36,475 bases of DNA from Ktedonobacteria bacterium (GCA_027459785.1 DAIDGU010000027.1:1-36475), one strand, 5' to 3'; shown: positions 14,792-23,199, numbered from the stretch's first letter. A program made the numbers and translations. The notes: generated by a model from the letters alone, not told the origin.

Positions 14792-14814
14792 CTATAGTAT
14801 GGATCAAACTATAG
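14792..14814. promoter_or_regulatory. Inverted repeat between thpR and the small gene at 14830
   Basis: CTATAGT (14792-14798) and ACTATAG (14808-14814) form a perfect 7-bp inverted repeat with a 9-base spacer. The left arm contains a TATAGT that could be a -10 box for the rightward gene, so a protein binding here could block transcription. It lies in the divergent region. Confidence 0.35.
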
Positions 14815-14829
14815 GGGGGAGCAGCGAGC

Positions 14830-15006
14830 ATGGACACACCATCGGTCATCATCGTGGGCGCGGGGCTACGCGCCCCCATCGGGTGCCTCTTCTGGGCCGT
14901 CGCCGTCTCGGTGCCGGTCTGGAACGGCTACATGGATGGCGCACTGCAATCCGGCGCACGCGCGGCAAACGAGGTGCTGGCCGTGCTGGGCAGCGCGGGG
15001 GCATAA
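14830..15006 (+). CDS. Hypothetical small protein, 58 residues
   Basis: ATG at 14830 follows GGGGGAG (about 14815-14821) and opens 58 codons ending in TAA. The protein has one hydrophobic stretch, APIGCLFWAVAVSVPVWNGY (residues 15-34), then an Ala-rich helix (SGARAANEVLAVLGSAGA). It could be a one-pass small membrane protein. The frame is open and signals are reasonable, but G+C-rich sequence yields chance frames of this size, so it is tentative. The PQQ-propeller gene follows after 90 bases, with TATAGT near 15043 as a possible separate promoter. Confidence 0.45.
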   Translation: MDTPSVIIVGAGLRAPIGCLFWAVAVSVPVWNGYMDGALQSGARAANEVLAVLGSAGA

Positions 15007-15096
15007 GCGGTGTCTCAAATCGCCCTGTTGCCGGGTCATGTTATAGTAGGGCTGGATTGATTCGGTTGGGATGTTCTGTGAAGAAGGGCGAAGTGG

Positions 15097-16542
15097 ATGA
15101 GAAGTAATCAAAAATTTCTCCTTGGGGGCATGCTGGCGTTATTAGGGGTACTCCTGATCAGTCTGGTACTGATTATCGCTTCCGCGACGTTTGCACCGCC
15201 CACGTCAACGGGGGCGCATGCCACGAGCAAGATGGCGGCGACCGCAACGGCACAGCGTGCTGCGACGGCCACTCCTGTGCCACCCGCCCGCCATATCATC
15301 TTCAGCACCAGCAAGCAAAATCTGGACAACCTCAACGCCGCCGATGGTTCGCTAGCCTGGTCCCATGCCTTCCCCGTCGCGTCCAATTATTCCTGGTCGG
15401 CGCTGCCGAAAGGCGAAGTGACCCTGGCCGACGGCATCTTGTTCCATGTGACGATCACCGACGATATTCAACCAAACACGATCCTGACGGCGGTTACAGC
15501 CAGCAACGGGCAGGTGTTGTGGACTTTCAACGAAGGTGACTTTTCCGTGGGGCCGGGGGCGATCCACAACGGCGTGGTGTATGTAGTCGGCCAGCCGCCC
15601 GCCGATCAACAAACCGGCATCGCCACCTTGTATGCCCTCAACGAGCAGAGCGGCCAGGTGTTGTGGCAGGTGCATGATGCGAACTTAGTGGGGATGAACG
15701 GAGATCTGATTTTCGCCAGCACCAACACCCATCAAACCGTGGTGCTGCACGCCGCCGATGGCAGCGTCGCCTGGCGCTCGAATCTGCATCTCATGTATAC
15801 CGGCTCCGGCGCGAATCAATTCCCGCTCGATCCCAATCTGGTCTTCCTGCAAGATAGCACCGGCACGACGATCACCGCACTCAATGTGCAGACCGGCGCG
15901 ACCGTCTGGCAATGGCAGCCCCAACTGCCGAGTGGCTATAGCGGAGTGGGACTGCGGGCGATCACGGCGCAGGCCGTCATATTTTATGCCTATCCGGGCT
16001 ATCAATCGACGCAGTTCACTCGTGCCTATGTACTCAACAAAGCGACGGGCATGGTGCAGACGTACTATACCGACGGCCAAAACGGCAAGGTGGCGGCGAG
16101 CGATCTCATCACCAGCGGTGATGGGCGCATCGGCTACGGCTTCGCCGGGAATAACACGACATCCACGGTGATCGACGCGGTCGATATGACGACGGGGATC
16201 AGGCTCTGGAGCGTCCCCTGCGCCCCGTATTGCCTGGGAATTTGGGGCGATCAGCAGGCGCTGTATACCCATATCAACGGCGGGCTGATGGCGGTGCGCC
16301 AGAGCGATGGCCATGTACTTTGGCAAGCAAAACTATGGCAGACAAGCCTCGATCAGCAATATGCCACGGTCAGTTGCCTGAGCGCCGCCAACAACATCGT
16401 CACCTTCGGCGTTAATTTCTATTTTTCCGGCCAGACATCGCTGGCTGACACGGTATATACCTTGGATAGCGCCACCGGCCATTTGTTATGGACCCATCCT
16501 ATCTCTGGCACCATTATGACCGATCCGATTATCCTGCCCTAG
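15097..16542 (+). CDS. PQQ-type beta-propeller repeat protein, membrane anchored
   Basis: This 481-residue protein has an N-terminal hydrophobic anchor (LLGGMLALLGVLLISLVLII, about residues 8-27) and an Ala/Thr-rich linker. It then has repeated blades of the PQQ-like pattern: NLNAADGSLAWSHAF, AVTASNGQVLWTF, ALNEQSGQVLWQV, LHAADGSVAWR, ALNVQTGATVWQWQ, VDMTTGIRLWSV, VRQSDGHVLWQA and TLDSATGHLLWTHPI. Each has a turn followed by VLWxx, which builds an eight-bladed propeller. Proteins of this sort are exported scaffolds or binding modules; no dehydrogenase catalytic residues are evident. GAAGGG is upstream of the ATG. It is convergent with the DUF5666 gene, with only 3 bases between the stops. Confidence 0.88.
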   Translation: MRSNQKFLLGGMLALLGVLLISLVLIIASATFAPPTSTGAHATSKMAATATAQRAATATPVPPARHIIFSTSKQNLDNLNAADGSLAWSHAFPVASNYSWSALPKGEVTLADGILFHVTITDDIQPNTILTAVTASNGQVLWTFNEGDFSVGPGAIHNGVVYVVGQPPADQQTGIATLYALNEQSGQVLWQVHDANLVGMNGDLIFASTNTHQTVVLHAADGSVAWRSNLHLMYTGSGANQFPLDPNLVFLQDSTGTTITALNVQTGATVWQWQPQLPSGYSGVGLRAITAQAVIFYAYPGYQSTQFTRAYVLNKATGMVQTYYTDGQNGKVAASDLITSGDGRIGYGFAGNNTTSTVIDAVDMTTGIRLWSVPCAPYCLGIWGDQQALYTHINGGLMAVRQSDGHVLWQAKLWQTSLDQQYATVSCLSAANNIVTFGVNFYFSGQTSLADTVYTLDSATGHLLWTHPISGTIMTDPIILP

Positions 16543-16545
16543 CGG

Positions 16546-16980
16546 CTAGCCGGTCACATCCACCGTCGTCGCGCGCAGGGTGCCGTCGTTTCGTTGCGTG
16601 CCAGTGACGGAGACCTGCGCGCCGGTCTGGAGATCGCTGATCGACGTGGCATTGCCGGTGAACTGCGTCTGGCTGGTGACGGTGACATTTTGTGTCGCGC
16701 CGGTCTCTTCGAGGACGGCGAATTGCCCGTTGAGCGGCTCGATGCTGATGACGGTGCCGACGATGGTGATGGTGCCAGTGGCGGCGGGAGGCGTCGCGGT
16801 GGGGGCAGTCGGCGCGGCGGTGCTGGCGGTGCCGTTGCCTGGCGCGGAGCCAGCCTGCGCGATGCCGGCGTGATGCGGCAGCCCACTGACGGCGAAGAAC
16901 GCGCCGAAGCCGCCGACCAGCAGCGCGCCCACGACCGCGATGACGATGCGATTGCTGAACCAAGATGCCTGCTGTTGCAT
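16546..16980 (-). CDS. Secreted or membrane-anchored DUF5666-like protein
   Basis: This 144-residue protein has an N-terminal anchor or signal (WFSNRIVIAVVGALLVGGFGAFFAV, shown in part) and a Thr/Ala/Pro-rich linker (STAAPTAPTATPPAATG). A compact beta domain follows: TITIVGTVISIEPLNGQFAV, LEETGATQNVTVTSQTQF, GAQVSVTGTQRNDGTLRA and TTVDVTG. The GTVxSI...TVTVTSxTxF...GxxVxVxGxxxxDGTLxAxxVxV pattern is that of DUF5666. I chose the ATG at 16980; upstream in-frame starts precede no ribosome site. Its role is unknown. It is divergent from the redox operon starting at 17210. Confidence 0.8.
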   Translation of the reverse strand: MQQQASWFSNRIVIAVVGALLVGGFGAFFAVSGLPHHAGIAQAGSAPGNGTASTAAPTAPTATPPAATGTITIVGTVISIEPLNGQFAVLEETGATQNVTVTSQTQFTGNATSISDLQTGAQVSVTGTQRNDGTLRATTVDVTG

Positions 16981-17209
16981 GAAAATCCTAACCTCGTTCG
17001 CACTGCCTGATGAAAATGGTACCCCTTCAGTGTAGCGCGCCACCCGCCGTTGCCTCACGTGATCTATCTCACATAGTGGCGTCATCCCATAGAAACTTTA
17101 CAGCATTGCATTGATTCGTGGCGCTGATGTTGGTAGCATTGAGGGAAAGACGCACGCGCAGTGCCTCCTTTCTTTGCAGGGGCGCTGCCGCACACCGAGG
17201 AGATCCGCG

Positions 17210-18703
17210 ATGGCCGCAACCGGCAAGGTGCCTATCATCCAACCGCCCCCCAATATGCTCGCCGTTCAAGTGATCGGTCGCCAGGAAGTCGCGCGGGATG
17301 CCATCTCGCTCTTCCTGGCTGTGCCAGGCACCCAGCGCCCGCCTTCCGGCTATTATCCGGGGCAGTTCGTCACGCTGGCGATCCCGACGCCGACCGAAAC
17401 TCTTTATCGTTCCTATTCGCTCTGCGGGCGTGGGTCGGCCAACGAGCCGTGGGAGATCACGATCAAGCGCGTCCACAAGGGGCGCATCTCGAATTACCTG
17501 TGCGACATGGTGCCGGTGGGATCGGTGCTGTATGTGAGTACGCCGCGCGGCACCTTCACCCTGCCTGGCCCCTTGCGGCGCGATGTGCCGCTGATCTTCG
17601 TCGCGGCGGGCAGCGGCATCACGCCGATTCGTGGCATGTTGCGGGCGCTGGCGCGCGTCCCCGCCGGGCAGCGGCCCCAGGCGCAACTCCATTACGCCGC
17701 CCGCGCGCCGGAAGACATCCTTTATCGCCAGGAACTCACGCAGATCGATCCGCAGATGACCTGGCTGAAGCAATACCATTACCTCTCGTCGCTGGGCAAG
17801 ACGCTCACGCCGGCGGAGGTGGCCGCCGCTGCCGGCCCGCTGCTGCGCCGTGCGCACTGGTACATCTGTGGTCCCGACGCGCTGCGCAACGAGATGCAGG
17901 CGATGCTGATGCAGTATGGTGTGCCGGTGCCACAACAGCACGTGGAGGTCTTCGCCACCCAGCGCAAGCCGGCTACCGGCATCTTCAGCCTGGCGGCGGG
18001 CCGGGGCGGGCCACCCGTGGCACAGATGACCATCCAGGAGACGCAAGCGGTGCTGGATGTGCATGCCAACGAAACGGTGCTGGACGCGCTGGAACGCCAG
18101 GGCTATCATCCCGATTTCAGTTGCCGTGCCGGCACCTGCGGCACCTGCAAGCTGCGGCTACTGGCCGGGCGCGTCGATCAGACCGGTGCGGTGGCGCTGA
18201 CCCACGCGGAGCGGTCGTCGGGCTACTTCCTGAGTTGCGTGGCGAAGCCGCATGGCGACATCACGCTGCTTGCCGGCGGGCGCTATACCGCGCGGCGTGG
18301 TGCCGTGCAGACGGCGCGCGGCGCACAGCGCGCCCTGACGCGCGTAGCCTGTGTGGCGGTGGTGAGCATGCTGCTCTTTGGCACCTGGCAACTGACCGAC
18401 CATCGTCCCGCGAGCTGGGGAACGGCCAGTGCTGCCGCGCCCGCCGCGACGGCCACCCCCCTGCCGGGTGGCGCAGGCGCACCCACCGCGACCTCTGTGC
18501 CGCCAACGGATACACCGGTGCCGACGAACGTACCAGTTGATACGCCGACGCCCGTTTTCGGGGGCAATCCAGGGCCGGCCCCGACGGCGACGGATACGCC
18601 CATTCCGCCAACGGCCACGCCCATCCCACCCCCGCCCACGGCGACGCCGGTGCCACCGCCGCCCCAGCCGACCGTGGTGACGGGACCGTCGCAGGGAGGC
18701 TAA
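17210..18703 (+). CDS. FAD/NAD(P)H oxidoreductase with 2Fe-2S ferredoxin domain, membrane segment and Pro/Thr-rich tail
   Basis: This is a 497-residue protein. The FAD-binding barrel has LYRSYSLCGRG (RxYS at about 67-70) and YYPGQFVTLAIP. The NAD(P)-binding domain has FVAAGSGITPIRGML (about 131-145) and YICGPDALRNEM. The plant-type ferredoxin domain has Cys at about 305, 310, 313 and 343 (FSCRAGTCGTCKLRL ... YFLSCVAKP). This is the layout of PaaE/HmpA-like reductases. Unusually, a membrane segment (about 376-394) and a roughly 100-residue tail of TPVPT, PPTATPIPP and similar units follow, placing the tail outside the cell. The ATG at 17210 has GAGGAG 8 bases upstream. apbE follows after 8 bases and a ferric-reductase-like gene after that. 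The operon probably moves electrons from NAD(P)H to a membrane haem protein and an outside acceptor. Confidence 0.9.
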   Translation: MAATGKVPIIQPPPNMLAVQVIGRQEVARDAISLFLAVPGTQRPPSGYYPGQFVTLAIPTPTETLYRSYSLCGRGSANEPWEITIKRVHKGRISNYLCDMVPVGSVLYVSTPRGTFTLPGPLRRDVPLIFVAAGSGITPIRGMLRALARVPAGQRPQAQLHYAARAPEDILYRQELTQIDPQMTWLKQYHYLSSLGKTLTPAEVAAAAGPLLRRAHWYICGPDALRNEMQAMLMQYGVPVPQQHVEVFATQRKPATGIFSLAAGRGGPPVAQMTIQETQAVLDVHANETVLDALERQGYHPDFSCRAGTCGTCKLRLLAGRVDQTGAVALTHAERSSGYFLSCVAKPHGDITLLAGGRYTARRGAVQTARGAQRALTRVACVAVVSMLLFGTWQLTDHRPASWGTASAAAPAATATPLPGGAGAPTATSVPPTDTPVPTNVPVDTPTPVFGGNPGPAPTATDTPIPPTATPIPPPPTATPVPPPPQPTVVTGPSQGG

Positions 18704-18711
18704 TCAGCAGG

Positions 18712-19857
18712 ATGGAATATCAGACGATCACGCGCTGGGCGCGGGTGATGGGCTGCGCCGCCAGCCTGCACGCCGCTGTGCCAGCGGACGCCGCACCGGC
18801 GGCGGCAACGGCGCTGGATGCCGCGCTGACCTGGCTGGGCGCGGTGGAACGCTGCTTGACCCGCTTCGATCCCACTAGCGAACTCTGCCGGCTGAATCGA
18901 TCCGCCGGCGCGTGGTTCGCCGCGTCGGAAACCCTCTATGCCGTGACGGCACTTGCGCTCGCCGCCGCCGAGGCGAGCGATGGCCTCTTCGATCCGACGC
19001 TGCTGGCGCAGATGACGCAGATCGGCTATGACCGCGACTATGCGCAGATCGCGCGGCGCGACATCGGCGCCGCGCCGGCGCAGGATGCGCCGCCGACCGG
19101 CGGCTGGCGCGGCATCGCGCTCGATCCCGCCGACCGGCGCATCCGCCTGCCGAAAGGCGTGGGGCTGGACCTGGGCGGCATCGCCAAGGGTTGGGCGGCG
19201 GATGAGGCGGTCGAGCGCTTCTGCGCGGCGATCCCGAACGTGATCGTGAGCCTGGGCGGCGATCTCCGTTTGCGCGGCGGTCCGCAACCGGGGGAGCTAT
19301 GGGCCGTCGGCGTTCAAGATCCCACGCGCAAGTCCGCACCCACGCCGGCTGAGACCGCCATAGGAGATGCGCCAACCAACGCACCAAGCATCCCACCGCT
19401 GGCCGCGACGCTGACGCTGGGCGCTGGCGGAGTGGCGTCCAGCAGTGCGACGGGGCAGTGGTGGCATCAGGGGGCCGCGCGGCGGCACCACGTCATTGAT
19501 CCGCGCACGGGGGAACCGGCCCGCGTGTGGGTCGCGCTGGGCGACGAGTGCTTGGGGGAGCCGCTCGTCGCGCTGGTGACCGCCCTCGCCCCGACGGCGG
19601 CGGCGGCGGAGGTCGCCGCCAAGGTGGCGCTGCTGGGCGGCGCTCATGCGCTCGCGGGGCGGACATTCCCCACCGTGGGGGAGCGGGCGGTTGAAACCGC
19701 GCCTAAGGGCGTGCCGCCACGAAGTCCGCCGTCGCGGACTGGAGCCGATGGGGTGGCGACACTGATGGTGATGGGCGACGGCAGCCTGGTGTGTTCGGCG
19801 AATCTGAACGAATATTTAGCTCAACATGGAGGGGGCCAGTTATGGCGCATGTCTTAG
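18712..19857 (+). CDS. apbE: FAD:protein FMN transferase (ApbE)
   Basis: This 381-residue enzyme transfers FMN from FAD to a Ser/Thr of an acceptor protein. Visible motifs are RFDPTSELCRLN, ASDGLFDPTLLAQM, GLDLGGIAKGWAADEA (about 151-166), VSLGGDLRLRGG and HHVIDPRTGEPA, including the Asp of the Mg site and GGxAKG. There is no signal peptide or lipobox, whereas many ApbE proteins are exported lipoproteins. The C-terminal part has an extra Pro/Ala-rich stretch. GGGAGG lies 13 bases before the ATG. It is the middle gene of a three-gene operon and overlaps the next gene by 16 bases, so translation is probably coupled. A second ApbE is at 33439-34407. Confidence 0.93.
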   Translation: MEYQTITRWARVMGCAASLHAAVPADAAPAAATALDAALTWLGAVERCLTRFDPTSELCRLNRSAGAWFAASETLYAVTALALAAAEASDGLFDPTLLAQMTQIGYDRDYAQIARRDIGAAPAQDAPPTGGWRGIALDPADRRIRLPKGVGLDLGGIAKGWAADEAVERFCAAIPNVIVSLGGDLRLRGGPQPGELWAVGVQDPTRKSAPTPAETAIGDAPTNAPSIPPLAATLTLGAGGVASSSATGQWWHQGAARRHHVIDPRTGEPARVWVALGDECLGEPLVALVTALAPTAAAAEVAAKVALLGGAHALAGRTFPTVGERAVETAPKGVPPRSPPSRTGADGVATLMVMGDGSLVCSANLNEYLAQHGGGQLWRMS

Positions 19858-20426
19858 CGGCGACGCAAGCGAGTCCGTTGCTGTGGTATGTCACACGGGC
19901 GATGGCGGTGGCGGGGTATGTGACGCTGACCCTGGCCGTGATCTTGGGGATGCTGCGGCCCATCGCGCGCACGACGAACGAGCGGCTTTCCTGGCTGACG
20001 GACATCACGCATACGTCGCTGACGGTGCTGGCAGCGCTGCTCATCGCGGGCCACCTGATCTCGCTCTATTTCGATCCCTTCCTGCCGTTCACGCTGCTCA
20101 ACATCGTCACGCCGCTGCACGAACCCTATCGCCCGCTGGCAACGATCCTTGGCGTCTACGCGCTATATGCCATCGTCGCGGTGCTGCTCAGTTCGTGGCT
20201 GAAAAACGCGATCCCCCACGGTGCCTGGCGGGCGCTGCACTACCTAGGCTTCGTCGCCTTTGGGCTGGTGACGGCGCACGGCGTCATGGCCGGCAGCGAC
20301 AGCAGCGAACCCTTCATGCGCGCGATCTACGGTGCCAGCGCGGGCGCGGTCGGCTTCCTGGTGCTGATGCGCCTCTTCGCGCGGCCTCGCCAGGCGGCGT
20401 CGCCCGCCGTCGCGGGCAGGCGCTAG
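19842..20426 (+). CDS. Ferric-reductase-like transmembrane haem protein
   Basis: This 194-residue protein has five or six membrane segments, from YVTRAMAVAGYVTLTLAVIL onward. Probable haem ligands are the His in AGHLISLYFDPF and those in RALHYLGFVAFGLVTAHG. It matches the MsrQ/YedZ and ferric-reductase transmembrane domain type, which passes electrons across the membrane. The ATG at 19842 follows GGAGGGGG and overlaps the apbE stop. The same LxxxHxxxxLxxDPF and LVTxHGxxxGSD patterns recur in the paralogue at 32366-33442. With ApbE and the NAD(P)H reductase upstream, it likely forms a transmembrane electron conduit. Confidence 0.85.
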   Translation: MAHVLAATQASPLLWYVTRAMAVAGYVTLTLAVILGMLRPIARTTNERLSWLTDITHTSLTVLAALLIAGHLISLYFDPFLPFTLLNIVTPLHEPYRPLATILGVYALYAIVAVLLSSWLKNAIPHGAWRALHYLGFVAFGLVTAHGVMAGSDSSEPFMRAIYGASAGAVGFLVLMRLFARPRQAASPAVAGRR

Positions 20427-20624
20427 CGGTGGGCGAGGGAGGCCGGCGGTTGCTGGAGATTGACACCGGCGCATCGTCCATACCCCACCCCAAAAATTCA
20501 AAATTTTGATCGGGCTACGCGCGTAAGAAGCTGACGCACTCCCACGCTTACATAGCTTCACTGACATTTTTGTTGTTGTAATGTATAAAGAAAACAAGCA
20601 GGCGAGAACTCATGTTTCAAGTCA

Positions 20625-21968
20625 CTAGCCCGCCCGCCCACGAGCAACGCGGAAACCCCAGTTGCCGTCCCAGTGGTCCCAGCCGTTCTCGTTGCGAAAC
20701 GCCGCGCGCGTGTTACAAGGATCGTCGCTCCACGAGCCACCACGCAGCACACGAGCAGATGTTTTATCACTATCATTCTCGTATTTAATTGAATCGTAAG
20801 GTAGGCTTGCGTACCAGAGCGTGCTGGTCCATTCCCACACGTTACACGACATGTCATGGCAGCCATACGAGCTGGCATCTTTGTCCATATAGTGACCAAT
20901 TGGCGTCGTGAACTTCGGTCCACCGTCGCAGGTATTCGCCCGCGCCGTGTCCCACTGGTCGCCCCAAGGATAGACTCGCGCGTGGGTATGCGCGGCATCC
21001 CACCGCGCGGCCTTCTCCCATTCCGCCTCGGTTGGCAAGCGCCAGGGCTGCCCGGTTATCTGCGCCAGCCAGTGCGCGTAATCGAAGGCGTCCGCCCAGG
21101 TGACACAGACAACCGGATGATCCGCTCGCTGCTGTTGCGCTGCCCAGGTCAGCGTCTTGCCGCGCCATTCCGGCGCGACCCACTGGGCATACTTGGGAAA
21201 TGCATAATCGCATGGTTTGTCGGCCTGGGGGTTGGCTTGCAGATAGAGGGCATATTCGGCCACCGTCACCGGATACGTCCCGATCTCGAATGCGCCGACG
21301 GGGATGCTATATTGCCCCTTCTCAGCGTTATACGCCTGGGGATCGGTGGGATCGCTGCCCATCGTGAACTTGCCTGCCGCCACCGGGCGCACCGGCGGGA
21401 TAATGAAGGATACTCTCGTCTTTTTGTCACGCCAGCCCGCGAAGCCCAGGCGGTCCAGCCGCGCAGGAATGGCGATCTCGTCCCAGGTGGGTTGCACCGG
21501 CGACGGTGGAGCGTGAACCACTGTCGCATTGTGTACGCGCGAATCTGGCACGAGCAGGGCGCGAACGATCTCATCCACTACCTGCTGGCGGTCGCGCCCG
21601 ATTGCATCAATCCAGTTGGCGAACGCCACCCGACCAGGGATCGGCACGTCGGCCAGCCGCACCGGCAAGATCATCCGCTCCACGCCATTGACGATATACT
21701 TTTGCTGGTTGTTATAGAGCGCGATATAATTGCTCAGTTCCATCTTCACCCAGCGCGACTCATTCGCCGCCGCCGTCACCATCAAAAGAAATGCCGAGCG
21801 GCGCTCCAACTGGCCGGTGATATCATCGGAGAGGTCATGCCCTTTTTGCGCATCATTGAGATCCAGCCACAGATCGATACCTTGCGCACGCAGCCGCGCG
21901 GCGTAATCGGCGACCGTAGCGTTATCCGCATGGGCATGGCTGATGAAGGTGGTATGATACGCGCTCAT
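20625..21968 (-). CDS. TIR domain fused to a formylglycine-generating-enzyme-like (C-type lectin fold) domain
   Basis: This is a 447-residue protein. The N terminus is a TIR domain: TTFISHAHADNATVADYA, GIDLWLDLNDAQKG, RSAFLLMVTAAANESRWVKM and ERMILPVRL (residues 1-130). After a linker comes a full FGE/SUMF1-like domain: AAGKFTMGSDPTDP, FEIGTYPVTVAEYALYL, HPVVCVTWADAFDYAHWL, WRLPTEAEWEKAARW, YPWGDQWD, GCHDMSCNVWEWTSTLW and VLRGGSWSDDPCNTRAAFRN ending WGFRVARGRAG. One of the two active-site Cys of true FGEs is missing (SD in place of LC after GGSW), so it is more likely a binding module than an oxidase. I chose the ATG at 21968 because GGGAGGAG precedes it. The C-terminal codons look like a diversity-generating retroelement variable region (see 20658-20735). 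A role in signalling or defence is inferred. Confidence 0.88.
   Translation of the reverse strand: MSAYHTTFISHAHADNATVADYAARLRAQGIDLWLDLNDAQKGHDLSDDITGQLERRSAFLLMVTAAANESRWVKMELSNYIALYNNQQKYIVNGVERMILPVRLADVPIPGRVAFANWIDAIGRDRQQVVDEIVRALLVPDSRVHNATVVHAPPSPVQPTWDEIAIPARLDRLGFAGWRDKKTRVSFIIPPVRPVAAGKFTMGSDPTDPQAYNAEKGQYSIPVGAFEIGTYPVTVAEYALYLQANPQADKPCDYAFPKYAQWVAPEWRGKTLTWAAQQQRADHPVVCVTWADAFDYAHWLAQITGQPWRLPTEAEWEKAARWDAAHTHARVYPWGDQWDTARANTCDGGPKFTTPIGHYMDKDASSYGCHDMSCNVWEWTSTLWYASLPYDSIKYENDSDKTSARVLRGGSWSDDPCNTRAAFRNENGWDHWDGNWGFRVARGRAG
20658..20735 (-). other. Candidate variable region (VR) in the FGE-like C terminus
   Basis: Read on the minus strand, nearly every solvent-side codon between GGSW and WGFR ends in C or T and can be derived from AAC or AAT by changing adenines only: AGC GAC GAT CCT TGT AAC, then AAC GAG AAC GGC TGG GAC CAC and TGG GAC GGC AAC TGG. 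One codon, GAG, does not fit. Framework codons (TGG, CGC, GGT TTC CGC) are constant. Adenine-specific mutagenesis into a C-type-lectin fold is the mark of diversity-generating retroelements. No template repeat or reverse transcriptase is in the window, so this would be a remote target. Confidence 0.4.
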
Positions 21969-22064
21969 GGCGCACTCCTCCCAGCTATCACGGTGAAACG
22001 ACATTTTCTGAAAGTAGTATAGCCCATGCTGCGTCGCCTGATCAATGCATCGGTGCCAGGAGCG

Positions 22065-22973
22065 TCACCCGTTGCAAAAGCGGTCGCCGGCCTTTGGTCC
22101 ATTGGGCCAGAAGCCAGCGGCTTCGTGCGCCGCCGCCTGCGCCTGGGGGGGCGAGATCATGCCATCCGCCAGCATCTGGCTCAGCACGAATTGCTGGCGG
22201 GCCAGGGTCGCCTGGGGATTGCAGAAGGGATCATAGAACGAGGGGGCGCGCACCAGACCGGCCAGCACCGCCGACCGCGCCAGATCCAACTGGGAGGGGG
22301 GCATGCCGAAATAATGCTGGGAGGCCGCGCCGATGCCATAGGAACCGTCACCGAAATAGACCAGATTGAGATAAAGTTCCAGGATCTGCTGCTTGCTATA
22401 ACGCTGCTCCACCTTCACCGCCAGGATGATATCCTGCCATTTCAGCCAGGGCGTGTGATCGTCGTCGTTCAGATAGGCGTTTTTGGCGAGTTGCTCCGTG
22501 ATGGTGCTGCCGCCTTCCAGCAGCCGCCGGTAACGCAGGTCGTCCCACAGCGCCCGTGTCAGGCTCACCACGTCGATGCCGTGGTTCTGGTAGAAATGCT
22601 CGTCCTCGGCGGCGATCAAAGCGCGGGAGACCGTCGGTGCGATGGCGGCATACGGCGTATACGGATCATTGTGGGCGGCATCGACATGGTGAACCAGCGA
22701 GACCAGCCCGGCGGCGGAAGGCGTCGTGTTCCACGTCCAGACGACCAGAGAACTGAAAAGCAGGAAGAGGGTCAGCGCGACCAATCCCAGGCGGCGCACC
22801 CACCGCGCATGCGCCAGCCGGTGCCAGCCCACGGCGAGCCTCGCGCCCGCCCGCCCCGCGTATTCTCGCGCCCGCACCCACACGCGGTCCGCGTACACCC
22901 GCGCCTGGTCACGTACCTGCACGCCCTGCGCCGACCACCGCTGATACATCTTCCCATGCCAGTTATCCGCCAT
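22065..22973 (-). CDS. Monofunctional peptidoglycan glycosyltransferase (GT51 family)
   Basis: This 302-residue protein polymerises lipid II into glycan strands at the outer face of the membrane. A basic N-terminal ~60 residues precede a membrane segment (LGLVALTLFLLFSSLVVW, about 62-79). The GT51 domain then shows AAEDEHFYQNHGID (catalytic Glu of EDExFxxHxG), RLLEGGSTITEQLAKN, KVEQRYSKQQILELYLNLVY and YFGDGSYGIGAASQHYF. The protein stops after the glycosyltransferase domain, with no transpeptidase motifs (SxxK, KTG), so it is MtgA-like rather than a class A PBP. The ATG at 22973 is used because the N terminus is in frame and no better site is seen downstream. The monocistronic gene lies between the TIR-FGE gene and the transporter. 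Confidence 0.93.
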   Translation of the reverse strand: MADNWHGKMYQRWSAQGVQVRDQARVYADRVWVRAREYAGRAGARLAVGWHRLAHARWVRRLGLVALTLFLLFSSLVVWTWNTTPSAAGLVSLVHHVDAAHNDPYTPYAAIAPTVSRALIAAEDEHFYQNHGIDVVSLTRALWDDLRYRRLLEGGSTITEQLAKNAYLNDDDHTPWLKWQDIILAVKVEQRYSKQQILELYLNLVYFGDGSYGIGAASQHYFGMPPSQLDLARSAVLAGLVRAPSFYDPFCNPQATLARQQFVLSQMLADGMISPPQAQAAAHEAAGFWPNGPKAGDRFCNG

Positions 22974-23130
22974 GCCCCATCATCCTCAACCTAACACTCA
23001 GTATATCTTTCACGGGGTTGTACCTTTGCCTCTTTGATTATAAGGCGTGCTGATGAAAAACGGATGAAATCCTGTATGCTGTCAATCCAATCATTGCCCG
23101 TGCCGGATAGGTATATCCGCCCCGCGATCA

Positions 23131-23170
23131 CCCCTCTCCATCCGCCGATGGGGAGGGGCCGGGGGCAGGG
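23131..23170 (-). repeat. GC-rich hairpin just downstream of the transporter gene (copy 2 of a dispersed repeat)
   Basis: CCCCTCTCCATC and GATGGGGAGGGG pair across CGCC in a near-perfect stem, followed by CCGGGGGCAGGG. It shares the CCCCTCTCCATCCGC core and loop with the hairpin at 3114-3150, and like that one it follows a minus-strand stop codon (at 23200) by about 30 bases. Confidence 0.55.
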
Positions 23171-23199
23171 TTCCCGTGCCGCGACGGGATGGGGCCGCG

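Noticed and set aside
17161..18540. 459-residue Arg/Ala-rich frame
   Set aside because: It overlaps the FAD/2Fe-2S reductase in another frame; high G+C keeps it open but no motif is present.
20625..21968. Active formylglycine-generating enzyme
   Set aside because: One of the two catalytic Cys positions is replaced, no sulfatase is nearby, and the TIR fusion argues for a binding module.
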